Shown here one piece after another: positions 26,883 to 34,537 of a DNA stretch of 64,000 nt. Positions within the stretch are counted from its first letter, which is position 1. Every line of letters starts with the position of its first letter. A program made the position numbers and the translations under genes. The stretch is from CAZZCU01 sp964652825. GTDB taxonomy: Bacteria > Bdellovibrionota_B > Oligoflexia > Oligoflexales > CAZZCU01. The notes under the pieces are model-generated. The model worked only from the letters and a program-made list of their open reading frames with translations. It ran no database searches and was not told the origin of the DNA. Location of the stretch: contig CAZZCU010000012.1 of the NCBI GenBank assembly GCA_964652825.1, positions 9,658-73,657 on the forward strand, in the 5' to 3' direction.

Positions 26883-27899
26883 ATGACACATCCGACGACT
26901 TCATCTTTGGCCAATAAAGAGCAGACTGTTGCCAGGGACTGGTTTGCGCCGGCGATTCTGGCCGACGGCCATGTGGCCGATTCTCTTAATCAACTTATCG
27001 CTGATTTGGACGCCAAGCAGGTATTTGCCAAGGCTTTGCGTTTTAACTTGTGGGAATTATCCCGCGTTTCGGGCCGCGATAGCTTAACCAGTCTTAAAAC
27101 CGAGTTGAAGGAATTCGAGCGAACTCTGGCGTTTCGCCTTGGTATGCTCAGTCCTGATCGCGAGGCGCCGTGGTTTCGGCCGTTGCTGGGCGATAAGTTC
27201 GGGCCGTTTCAGGCAGCAATGCTGAAGGAACCCATGCTCGGCAAGTACGATGTCGAACGGATTGATGCGGTACGGAGTGCCATTGTCTCGGCCTGGAATA
27301 AATCAGATCCCACCGTTCTGTACTTTAAGGATGCCGGGCCGACGCTATGGCATCGTTTGCTGGAGATCGCGGCACATTGGCAGGCATTGATGTCGTTGCA
27401 AGTAGGCGAGCGTGAGCTGCGTTTAGATCAGTTGCCGGATGAGTTGCCGTTGGTGTTTGACAGCCGGATGTTGCGGGCCTTTCTGGTGAATGTACGTTCT
27501 GAGGCGCTGAATGCTAGACATCACCTTGATCAACTCTACAATAAACTGCTCGCCGCCTGCGAAACTTTATGGGCTGCACAGCAGGTGAGACATGCCACCA
27601 AGAGCCAAAATCCCTATCATTCAACCGCTGAGCGTGTGCGTGCCGAAATGCGTGAACGCCGTCAGTCCGCTAAAGCCAAGCCGATTATTTCGGTTAACGA
27701 GATGCAGGCTCTTCGGTTTATGGGGTTTAGTGACTTGCCGGAGGAGACGGCACTGAAAAAACGCTACCATGAGTTGGCCAAGCGCATGCATCCTGACTGT
27801 CACGGTGGTAGCGAGGAGTCTTTTAAGATGCTGACCAAGGCTTACCACGATTTATCCGTCCGGGTTTCGCGAGTTAGTGGGACCGTTTCGTCATCCTGA
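26883..27899 (+). CDS. protein with C-terminal J domain (DnaJ-like)
   Basis: The last 65 residues of this 338-residue protein form a J domain: LRFMGFSDLPEETALKKRYH, then ELAKRMHPDCHGG with the diagnostic HPD near residue 303, then FKMLTKAYHDLS. J domains recruit and stimulate Hsp70. The N-terminal 260 residues are helical and unrecognised, with no zinc-finger or G/F region, so this is a specialised type III J protein rather than DnaJ. No dnaK is nearby. The final SSS-stop comes from the palindromic repeat that overlaps the 3' end. Confidence 0.75.
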   Translation: MTHPTTSSLANKEQTVARDWFAPAILADGHVADSLNQLIADLDAKQVFAKALRFNLWELSRVSGRDSLTSLKTELKEFERTLAFRLGMLSPDREAPWFRPLLGDKFGPFQAAMLKEPMLGKYDVERIDAVRSAIVSAWNKSDPTVLYFKDAGPTLWHRLLEIAAHWQALMSLQVGERELRLDQLPDELPLVFDSRMLRAFLVNVRSEALNARHHLDQLYNKLLAACETLWAAQQVRHATKSQNPYHSTAERVRAEMRERRQSAKAKPIISVNEMQALRFMGFSDLPEETALKKRYHELAKRMHPDCHGGSEESFKMLTKAYHDLSVRVSRVSGTVSSS

Positions 27900-27919
27900 G
27901 GCTAAGCCGAAAGATCTCA
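27889..27919. repeat. REP-like palindromic element at a gene end (copy 2)
   Basis: This copy shares CGTCATCCTGAG and the distal AAGATCT-like end with the element at 21861, with a shorter centre (GGCTAAGCC). It again supplies the last serine codons and the stop of the upstream gene. Pairing of ATCCT with AGAT is weaker than in copy 1. Confidence 0.55.
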
Positions 27920-27947
27920 TAACTATTTGATTTTATTATTTTTTTAT

Positions 27948-27972
27948 CCTGATGCTCCGTCCTCGCGTCAGG
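27948..27972. terminator. hairpin between the J-domain gene and the suf regulator
   Basis: CCTGATGC (27948-27955) pairs with GCGTCAGG (27965-27972) through eight base pairs with one G-T, around a nine-base loop. It is preceded by a T-rich stretch but has no T-run after it. It could be a terminator for the upstream operon or a structured element by the suf promoter. Confidence 0.35.
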
Positions 27973-28009
27973 AAAGTTGACTAAATTACTAAACTTTTCT
28001 AGGTTGAAG

Positions 28010-28038
28010 TTGATTAATGTCGAGTAATTCGATAAACA
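28010..28038 (+). promoter_or_regulatory. candidate promoter of the suf operon
   Basis: TTGATT (28010-28015) and TAAACA (28033-28038) are spaced by 17 bases, about 35 bases before the regulator ATG. The match is moderate, and an alternative -35 TTGACT lies at 27977. Confidence 0.35.
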
Positions 28039-28051
28039 TTTTCGCTTCGTT

Positions 28052-28072
28052 AGTTAAGAAAGTCGTTTAACT
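28052..28072. promoter_or_regulatory. inverted repeat abutting the start of the Rrf2 regulator gene
   Basis: AGTTAA (28052-28057) and TTAACT (28067-28072) form a perfect 6-bp inverted repeat with a nine-base spacer that contains the only purine-rich ribosome-binding stretch. It ends one base before the ATG at 28074. It could be the operator through which the regulator represses itself, or an RNA hairpin limiting translation. Confidence 0.35.
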
Positions 28073-28073
28073 C

Positions 28074-28535
28074 ATGAATATAACGTCTAAAAGTCGATAC
28101 GCTATCAAGGTGATGATGGATCTCATCTATCACCGTGATTTGCCGCACGTGAATCGAAAAGACATCGCCCAACGACAAGGTGTACCGCCAGAATATCTGG
28201 ATCATATCCTGGTGCGGTTGCGACGTGGCGGCTTGATCGAAAGCGTGCGTGGTCGCGGCGGTGGTTATCGTCTCGCCAAAGCTCCCGAGGATATTTCCGT
28301 ATGGGATTTATTGATGGCATCCGAAGACAACCTGCATGCGGTGACCTGTCTCGATGAGACACACGGTAATTGTGAATTCGAGGTGTCGTGTATTTCGCGC
28401 TCAGCCTGGCAGATGATTTTTGGCAACGTGCGCAGCACGCTGGAAAGCATGAACTTATCGCAGATGGTGCATAGTTGGGCCGCGCAACACCATCTTTGTC
28501 CGGTGGGAGGCATTAAAGAATGTCGCTCGCACTGA
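28074..28535 (+). CDS. Rrf2/IscR-type transcriptional regulator of the suf operon
   Basis: A 153-residue winged-helix protein: the recognition part runs VNRKDIAQRQGVPPEYLDHILVRLRRGGLIESVRG and the wing RGRGGGYRLAKAP. Three cysteines in TCLDETHGNCEFEVSC match the [2Fe-2S] ligand set of IscR and SufR-like Rrf2 proteins, so it probably senses cluster status and controls the downstream genes. It is the first gene of the operon and overlaps sufS by 16 bases. The C-terminal helix has two further cysteines. Confidence 0.9.
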   Translation: MNITSKSRYAIKVMMDLIYHRDLPHVNRKDIAQRQGVPPEYLDHILVRLRRGGLIESVRGRGGGYRLAKAPEDISVWDLLMASEDNLHAVTCLDETHGNCEFEVSCISRSAWQMIFGNVRSTLESMNLSQMVHSWAAQHHLCPVGGIKECRSH

Positions 28536-29740
28536 CAAAGCTGCGCAATGAATTTGATTTTTTGACCTGTGGTGTCAAGCCGATCGCCTATCTGGATAAC
28601 GCCGCGACGACACAAAAGCCGCGTGTGGTCATTGATCGCATGAGTCGGTTTTATGCTTATGAGAATGCCAATGTTCATCGTGGTGTTTATCGACTCAGCG
28701 AACATGCAACACATGAATACGAGGCGGCGCGTGCGACGGTCGCCGAGTTTTTGGGCGGCGTGCGCTCGGAAGAAATCATCTTTACGCGTGGTGTCACCGA
28801 GGCGCTTAACCTGGTGGCGAGTGCCTGGGGCAGAACTTACGTTAATGCCGGTGATGAGATTGTTTTGTCGATCGCGGAGCATCACTCCAATATTGTGCCG
28901 TGGCAATTGGTTGCGCAGGCAACCGGCGCGCGTCTGGTGTTTTTGCCTCTCACTGCCGAATGCCGGCTGGATATGACGCGAGCACGGGAGCTGATTGGTC
29001 CGAAAACCAAAATCTTGGCGATTCAACATGTGTCGAATGCGCTGGGCGTTATTCATCCGCTCAAGGAATTAATCGCGTTAGCCAAGGCGCACGGTGCCAT
29101 ATCGGTAGTTGATGGTGCGCAAGCCGTGCCGCATTTTAATGTCGACGTGCTTGATCTTGATTGTGATTTTTATGCATTCAGCGGTCACAAGATGCTCGGC
29201 CCGACCGGGATTGGTTGTCTGTATGGACGGGCGAGATTGCTTGAGACCATGCCGCCGTATCATGGCGGTGGCGATATGATCGAGTCAGTTACGGTTGATG
29301 GTTTCACCTGCGCCGAGATTCCGGCCAAATTTGAAGCGGGAACTCCCAATATTGCCGGTGCCATTGGCTTGCGGGCGACGATTGATTTTTTGGCGACGGC
29401 GCCGCGTGCGGAAGCTATCGAGCACGAGCGAGAACTCGGACGGCACTTGGTCGAGGAGTTGCGAGGCAATAAACATGTTCGCTTGTTTACGCCTGGTGGT
29501 GACGATTGGATCGGCACCGTGACATTTTATCACGAGGTGATTCATCCGCATGATGTGGCGGCGTTCGCCGATCAGGAGGGTGTGTGCGTACGAGCCGGTC
29601 ATCATTGTGCGCAGCCGTTGATGCGTGCGCTGGGCGTAGGGTCGACCTCGCGCGTATCGCCATATTTGTACAACACCCATGAGGACATTGAGCGTTTCAT
29701 TCGGGCTTTGCGCAAAGCCGAGAAGAAGTTGATAGGTTGA
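28520..29740 (+). CDS. sufS: cysteine desulfurase SufS
   Basis: The 406-residue group II desulfurase has YLDNAATTQKP at the N-terminus, the PLP-binding SGHKMLGPTGIG with its lysine, and the persulfide cysteine in VRAGHHCAQPLM. It takes sulfur from cysteine and passes it to SufU. The start lies within the last codons of the regulator gene, suggesting translational coupling. Four bases separate it from sufU. Confidence 0.95.
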   Translation: MSLALTKLRNEFDFLTCGVKPIAYLDNAATTQKPRVVIDRMSRFYAYENANVHRGVYRLSEHATHEYEAARATVAEFLGGVRSEEIIFTRGVTEALNLVASAWGRTYVNAGDEIVLSIAEHHSNIVPWQLVAQATGARLVFLPLTAECRLDMTRARELIGPKTKILAIQHVSNALGVIHPLKELIALAKAHGAISVVDGAQAVPHFNVDVLDLDCDFYAFSGHKMLGPTGIGCLYGRARLLETMPPYHGGGDMIESVTVDGFTCAEIPAKFEAGTPNIAGAIGLRATIDFLATAPRAEAIEHERELGRHLVEELRGNKHVRLFTPGGDDWIGTVTFYHEVIHPHDVAAFADQEGVCVRAGHHCAQPLMRALGVGSTSRVSPYLYNTHEDIERFIRALRKAEKKLIG

Positions 29741-29744
29741 GAAG

Positions 29745-30212
29745 ATGTTGGATCGTAATCAAGAAGTGGAACTAGATGATTTGTATCAGGATGTCATTCT
29801 TGATCATTTCAAGCGGCCGCGGCATCGGCACTCTGATCCGTCGTGCCAGGTGTGTCAGCCGGGCAGAAATCCGGTGTGCGGCGATGAGTTGAACATTTAT
29901 TTATCGCGGCTTGCTGATGGCAAATTGCGGGTGTCGTTTGATGGTCATGGTTGCTCGATCAGTCAGGCCAGTGCCTCGATTATGACGGACGCCATTAACG
30001 GCAAATCAAGTGCCGAGGCGCAGGAATTGATTCGCGCCTTTGAAGGTCGCATTCGTGGCGAAATCAGTGTTGATCCGGATGCCGAGGATTTTGCGGATTT
30101 GGATGCTCTGTCAGGAGTGAGCAAGTTTCCGGTAAGAATAAAATGCGCGTCGCTGGCGTGGAAAGCGCTTGAACTGGCGTTAGCTGAAGTTGAGAAAAAA
30201 CAAACAGAGTGA
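29745..30212 (+). CDS. sufU: SufU-type sulfur transfer protein
   Basis: A 155-residue protein opening with LYQDVILDHFKRPRH. It has the three cysteine sites of the family: NPVCGDEL, FDGHGCSISQASASIM and RIKCASLAW. SufU, known from Gram-positive bacteria, accepts persulfide from SufS at a zinc site; the related IscU is a scaffold. Finding SufU rather than SufE in a Gram-negative suf operon fits several deltaproteobacterial lineages. It follows sufS by four bases. Confidence 0.93.
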   Translation: MLDRNQEVELDDLYQDVILDHFKRPRHRHSDPSCQVCQPGRNPVCGDELNIYLSRLADGKLRVSFDGHGCSISQASASIMTDAINGKSSAEAQELIRAFEGRIRGEISVDPDAEDFADLDALSGVSKFPVRIKCASLAWKALELALAEVEKKQTE

Positions 30213-30224
30213 GGTTTGGTAAGT

Positions 30225-30983
30225 ATGTTGTTAGAAGTTAAAAATTTGCATGTCAGCGTTGGTGATAAACCGATTCTCGCCGGCTTTAATTTGCAGGCAT
30301 CTGCTGGCGAAATTCACGCGGTGATGGGGCCAAATGGTGTTGGTAAAAGCACGTTGGCGGCGATCCTGACCGGACACCCGGCGTTTCGTGTCGATAAAGG
30401 TGAAGTGAAATTCAATGGCGAGGATGTTTTGTCGCTGCCGATTCATGAGCGGGCGCGCAAAGGGATTTTCCTGGCGTTTCAGCATCCCATTGCCGTACCA
30501 GGCTTAAAGATCAGCGAGTATCTCAAGAATCTTTATAGTGTTCATAAGGGTGTTGAGATCAGCGTGCGGGATTTCCGCAAGTTGATGAACGAGCGCCTGG
30601 CGGAAGTCGGTTTGAATAAGGCGGTGTTGTCGCGGGATTTGAATGAGGGGTTTTCCGGCGGCGAAAAGAAGCGTTTTGAACTGTTGCAGTTGGCGTTGAT
30701 CGAGCCGAAGTTGGCGATTCTGGATGAGATTGATTCCGGTTTGGATGTGGATGCGCTGAACGCCGTTCGCATGATTGTCGAGCGTTTGCGCGCCAAAGGG
30801 ACTTTGGTGCTGGTGATTACACACTACAAACGTCTGCTCGATGAAGTACGTCCGGACAAGGTGCATCTGTTGCTCGATGGTGCGATTCGCCAGGTCGGCG
30901 ATTCGCAGTTGGCGGATGCCATTGATGCGCGTGGCTATGTGGCGTTTAAGCCAGTGGTCGCGGAAGCATCGGCAGGAGTATGA
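30225..30983 (+). CDS. sufC: Fe-S assembly ATPase SufC
   Basis: An ABC-type ATPase of 252 residues with Walker A GPNGVGKSTLA, signature FSGGEKKRFELLQ and Walker B LAILDEIDSGLDVDAL, the last being the specific SufC form. It forms the SufBCD scaffold complex in the cytoplasm. I start it at the ATG at 30225 (MLLEVKNLHV), with GAGG at 30211-30214. A TTG three codons upstream is also open. About 40 bases separate it from sufB. Confidence 0.95.
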   Translation: MLLEVKNLHVSVGDKPILAGFNLQASAGEIHAVMGPNGVGKSTLAAILTGHPAFRVDKGEVKFNGEDVLSLPIHERARKGIFLAFQHPIAVPGLKISEYLKNLYSVHKGVEISVRDFRKLMNERLAEVGLNKAVLSRDLNEGFSGGEKKRFELLQLALIEPKLAILDEIDSGLDVDALNAVRMIVERLRAKGTLVLVITHYKRLLDEVRPDKVHLLLDGAIRQVGDSQLADAIDARGYVAFKPVVAEASAGV

Positions 30984-31023
30984 GGCAAAGCGTTGATTCG
31001 CAAGTCTCAGGAGGGATAGGGTT

Positions 31024-32472
31024 ATGAAAAAGTTAGAACATACGGCTGAAAGCGAGCGCGAGAATCTTAAAGATATCCGCTCGGACTATGACACCAAGTA
31101 CGGGTTCAAGGTTGAGGAGAAGTACATCGTTAATTTTGGTTTGGCCGAACGTGGCCTGACCGAAAATATCGTGCGCGCGATCTCAGCCCACAAGAATGAG
31201 CCACAATGGATGCTGGATTTTCGTCTGCGCAGTCTGGCGATTTTCAATGCCAAGCCCACGCCAGCTTGGGGCTCGAAGCTGCTAAATGACATTGATTTCA
31301 CCAAAGTGAAATATTTTGTCAAAGCTTCGGAGAAAGTCGAGCGGTCTTGGGATGATGTTCCCGATGAAATCAAGGAAACTTACGAACGCTTGGGGATTCC
31401 AGAAGCCGAGCGTAAATTTCTCGCCGGCGTCTCCGCGCAATTTGAGTCGGAAACCGTGTATCACTCGATGAGCAAGGAGCTTGAGGCGCAAGGTATTATC
31501 TTCTTGGACATGGATACGGCGTTACGTGAGCATCCGGAAATTGTCAAAAAATACTGGGCGACGGTGATTCCGCCCGAGGACAACAAGTTCGCTGCCTTGA
31601 ATTCGGCGGTATGGTCCGGCGGTAGTTTCATCTATGTACCCAAAGGCGTGAAATGCGAGTTGCCGCTGCAAGCTTACTTCCGCATTAACACGGATAACAT
31701 GGGGCAATTTGAACGCACGCTGATTATTGTCGATGAAGGCGCGTCGGTACATTACATCGAAGGTTGTACAGCGCCGACCTATTCGACCGAGAGTCTGCAT
31801 TCGGCGGTTGTAGAGTTGGTGGCTTTGGATGGCGGGAGAATTCGCTATACGACCATTCAAAACTGGGCCAATAACATTTACAACCTGGTGACCAAGCGCG
31901 CGATCGCGTATCGCAACGCGCGCGTGGAGTGGGTTGATGGCAATATCGGCTCCAAACTGACGATGAAGTATCCGGCGGTGGTGCTGGCGGGCGAAGGTGC
32001 GCATGGCGAGGTGCTGTCGATTGCTTTTGCTGGTAAGGGCCAACACCAGGACGCTGGCGCGAAGATGATTCACGCGGCGCCCAACACGACATCGTTGATT
32101 AACTCCAAATCGATCACTCGTGATGGCGGGATTTCGACGTATCGTGGGCTGGTGAAAGTCGAGAAAAACGCGCATGGCGCCAAGTCAAAAGTCACTTGTG
32201 ATGCCTTGCTACTCGATGACAAAAGTCGCTCGGTCACGGTACCGGTCATGGAACTCAAGGATCCGACCGCTACTGTCGAGCATGAAGCGAGTGTCGCGAA
32301 AATTTCTGACGAGATGTTGTACTACCTGCAAAGTCGCGGTTTTGACGAAGCACAGGCCAAGAATATGGTGGTTGGTGGCTTTATCTCGGATTTTGTCCGT
32401 GAGTTACCCATGGAGTATGCGGTGGAAATGAATCGTTTGATCGAAGTTCAGATGGTTGGGAGTGTGGGTTAA
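31024..32472 (+). CDS. sufB: Fe-S cluster assembly scaffold SufB
   Basis: The 482-residue protein is a full-length SufB. The N-terminal helical part contains KPTPAWGSKL, the central strand region VIPPEDNKFAALNSAVWSGG and IYVPKGVKCELPLQ, and the C-terminal beta-helix EGCTAPTYSTESLHSAVVEL and QHQDAGAKMIHAAPNTTS. The C-terminal family signature MEYAVEMNRLIEVQM is intact. It builds clusters together with SufC and SufD. AGGAGG lies a little before its ATG. Confidence 0.96.
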   Translation: MKKLEHTAESERENLKDIRSDYDTKYGFKVEEKYIVNFGLAERGLTENIVRAISAHKNEPQWMLDFRLRSLAIFNAKPTPAWGSKLLNDIDFTKVKYFVKASEKVERSWDDVPDEIKETYERLGIPEAERKFLAGVSAQFESETVYHSMSKELEAQGIIFLDMDTALREHPEIVKKYWATVIPPEDNKFAALNSAVWSGGSFIYVPKGVKCELPLQAYFRINTDNMGQFERTLIIVDEGASVHYIEGCTAPTYSTESLHSAVVELVALDGGRIRYTTIQNWANNIYNLVTKRAIAYRNARVEWVDGNIGSKLTMKYPAVVLAGEGAHGEVLSIAFAGKGQHQDAGAKMIHAAPNTTSLINSKSITRDGGISTYRGLVKVEKNAHGAKSKVTCDALLLDDKSRSVTVPVMELKDPTATVEHEASVAKISDEMLYYLQSRGFDEAQAKNMVVGGFISDFVRELPMEYAVEMNRLIEVQMVGSVG

Positions 32473-32475
32473 CGC

Positions 32476-33783
32476 ATGTCTATGGAACAAAAGCCCTCTG
32501 CTATTTTTAAGAATGAACCATCGTGGTTGCAGCAGGCGCGTGATCGCGCCTTTGGCCAGTTTAAAGCCGCGAGCCTGCCCGCTGACACTGATGAACGTTG
32601 GCGTCGTAGTGAAGCCAGGGATTTTGATCCCGAGACTTTGTTACAACAGCCGTTGCTGGTGAATGGCCAAGCGGTTGAACTGTTAGCCAAGCCCGTGGAG
32701 ACAAATTATCAGCATCTGATCGACAAGGCGCATATTTTTGTTGTTGGCGGTGGTCAGGTGAAGTCGGCGGGCCTTCCAATCGAGGTGTCGCCGGGTCTGC
32801 GGGTTGCCGTGGGCGAGAAGGCAGCGTCGTTGTTCCCGGAACTGGTTCAACGTTATCTGGGCGAGAGCAGCGCTGATTTTGGCGGTGAGGTTTTTGCGAA
32901 TTTTCATCGTGCCATGTTCCAGAATCTGGTGATTATTGATCTTGCCGATGATGTCAGGATCGATAAACCAGTGCTGTTGCTGTTCCGCAACGAGAATGCC
33001 GCGTTGTTATCGACGGTAATCGTTAACTTGGGCGTACGTGCCAGTTTGCAGTTTGCCGAGGATTATCGCGCAGCGGCTTCTGGTGGTCAGTTGTTGACGC
33101 GTTTTCGGCTGGGCAATCAGGCGCATCTGGCGTCGGTGATGTATTTTGGCGGTGAGGCGGTCGGTAACTTCCTGCACCAATGTGATGCGGAGTTGGGCGA
33201 GTATGCCGAGCTGCGTTCAGCGATGGTGTGGCGTGGTGGCCGTAAGGTTCGCTCCCTAGTGCAAACTCGCCTGTTAGGTGTCGAGGCTCGTAGCGAGCTG
33301 CGCGGTATTGTTGCCGGCAGTGCCCGGCAGCATTTTGACATTGAACCATGTCAGATTCATGTCGCGCCGCACACCAACAGTGACATGTTGTTTAAGACGG
33401 TGCTGACGGAAAAATCCCGCGCTATCTTTCAAGGCGATATCACTATGGAGCGTACTGCTCAGCATAGTGAAGCCTATCAGCTGAATAAGAATCTTCTATT
33501 GTCGCCTCAGGCGCGCGTCGACACTCTGCCGCGCCTGTCGATTTTGCCGGATGATGTTAAATGTAAGCATGGTGCGGCAACTGGCAGCATGGATCCGCAG
33601 CAGCTTTATTATCTTATGGCGCGCGGATTTACTCAGTCGCAGGCCGTGAATTTAATTCTGAAAGGATTTTTGGCCGAAGTGATCGGCAAACTCCCCGAAG
33701 GCCATCTGCAGCAGACCTACGACGAGATTTTGGCGGCGGATGCCGATCAATTTGCCGCGACCGCCAACATGGTAGGCCAGTGA
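32476..33783 (+). CDS. sufD: Fe-S cluster assembly protein SufD
   Basis: This 435-residue protein shares the beta-helix core with SufB (SAMVWRGGRKVRSLVQTRLLG, HVAPHTNSDMLFKTVLTEKS, KCKHGAATGSMDPQQLYYLMARG) and has the shorter SufD N-terminus. It completes the SufBC2D scaffold. It follows sufB by three bases, and its stop overlaps the ATG of the Rieske gene by one base. The conserved histidine region APHTN is present. Confidence 0.94.
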   Translation: MSMEQKPSAIFKNEPSWLQQARDRAFGQFKAASLPADTDERWRRSEARDFDPETLLQQPLLVNGQAVELLAKPVETNYQHLIDKAHIFVVGGGQVKSAGLPIEVSPGLRVAVGEKAASLFPELVQRYLGESSADFGGEVFANFHRAMFQNLVIIDLADDVRIDKPVLLLFRNENAALLSTVIVNLGVRASLQFAEDYRAAASGGQLLTRFRLGNQAHLASVMYFGGEAVGNFLHQCDAELGEYAELRSAMVWRGGRKVRSLVQTRLLGVEARSELRGIVAGSARQHFDIEPCQIHVAPHTNSDMLFKTVLTEKSRAIFQGDITMERTAQHSEAYQLNKNLLLSPQARVDTLPRLSILPDDVKCKHGAATGSMDPQQLYYLMARGFTQSQAVNLILKGFLAEVIGKLPEGHLQQTYDEILAADADQFAATANMVGQ

Positions 33784-34100
33784 TGGCGCAATGGTTGAAG
33801 TTGAGCGAACTAGCGGCGATGGCTGAAGGTCAGCTGCTGGAGTTTGTTATTGAGGACGAGGAATTGATCGCCTATCGCGAGGGCGAACATGTTTTCGTCT
33901 ATCGCGATCGGTGTTCCCATGCCGATGTACCGCTGTCGCTTGGTCATGTGGAAGACGGTGCGATTGTGTGCTGGAAGCATGGGGCGCGTTTTGATTTGAG
34001 GACAGGCGCGGCTTTGACTATGCCAGCGACGGCACCTATCGATCGTTGCGAAGCAAAGGTCGAAGCCGGTATAGTGTACGTTGATATCGATTCGATTTAG
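33783..34100 (+). CDS. Rieske-type [2Fe-2S] ferredoxin
   Basis: The 105-residue protein has the two Rieske ligand boxes CSHADVPL and CWKHGARFDL, and no membrane helix, as in NirD-like or biphenyl-dioxygenase ferredoxins. It would carry electrons in the cytoplasm. Its position immediately after sufD is often seen in bacterial suf operons, and a role as electron donor for cluster assembly has been proposed but is not certain. The ATG overlaps the sufD stop in a TGATG junction. Confidence 0.92.
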   Translation: MAQWLKLSELAAMAEGQLLEFVIEDEELIAYREGEHVFVYRDRCSHADVPLSLGHVEDGAIVCWKHGARFDLRTGAALTMPATAPIDRCEAKVEAGIVYVDIDSI

Positions 34101-34108
34101 AGGAAACC

Positions 34109-34513
34109 ATGTCTACTCCACTGCCTCGTGACCCTGGACTTTGCAAATCGCTGAAACTGCGTTGCCCGTATTGTGGTGCATCGTCGCTGCGTGCTACTGG
34201 CTCATGGTTGCGTTTTGCCGACGGTTGTACGGCCTGCGATTATAAATACGAACGCGAAGAAGGTTATTTTACCGGTGCGTCGTGGATGGTGAATTATACC
34301 GTGACGGTGCTGGTAGGGATTTTCGCCGGTGTGTTTTTGGTTTTCCGTTTCCCCAACGTTAACAGCTCATTGATTGCCGCGGCGCTGGCCGTGGTTGTTT
34401 TGAGTTTTGGTGCTTGGTTTATGCCGTTTTCCAAGGCGCTATGGATGTATGTCGATCACAAGTTGCATCCGTTGACCGATGCTGATCGTCTACAAGGCAT
34501 CTCCCATCACTGA
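34109..34513 (+). CDS. DUF983-like membrane protein with zinc-ribbon motif
   Basis: The 134-residue protein begins with two CxxC pairs (RCPYCGASSL and GCTACDYKY), continues with EREEGYFTGASWM, and has two hydrophobic helices at about residues 65-85 and 88-108. This is the DUF983 layout. Function is unknown in the family. It is the last gene of the suf operon, eight bases after the Rieske gene. A hairpin covers its stop codon. Confidence 0.8.
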   Translation: MSTPLPRDPGLCKSLKLRCPYCGASSLRATGSWLRFADGCTACDYKYEREEGYFTGASWMVNYTVTVLVGIFAGVFLVFRFPNVNSSLIAAALAVVVLSFGAWFMPFSKALWMYVDHKLHPLTDADRLQGISHH

Positions 34514-34526
34514 CTCGTGATGGGAG
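34501..34526. terminator. hairpin at the convergent end of the suf operon and icd
   Basis: CTCCCATCAC (34501-34510) and GTGATGGGAG (34517-34526) form a perfect 10-bp stem with a six-base loop that contains the stop codon of the DUF983 gene. No T-run follows, so it may stabilise the 3' end or act as a weak two-way terminator facing icd. Confidence 0.6.
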
Positions 34527-34537
34527 GCGTTGTTCGT

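Noticed and set aside
28265..29056. 263-codon minus-strand frame opposite the Rrf2 and sufS genes
   Set aside because: Both sense genes are clear by motif, and the antisense product has no domain.
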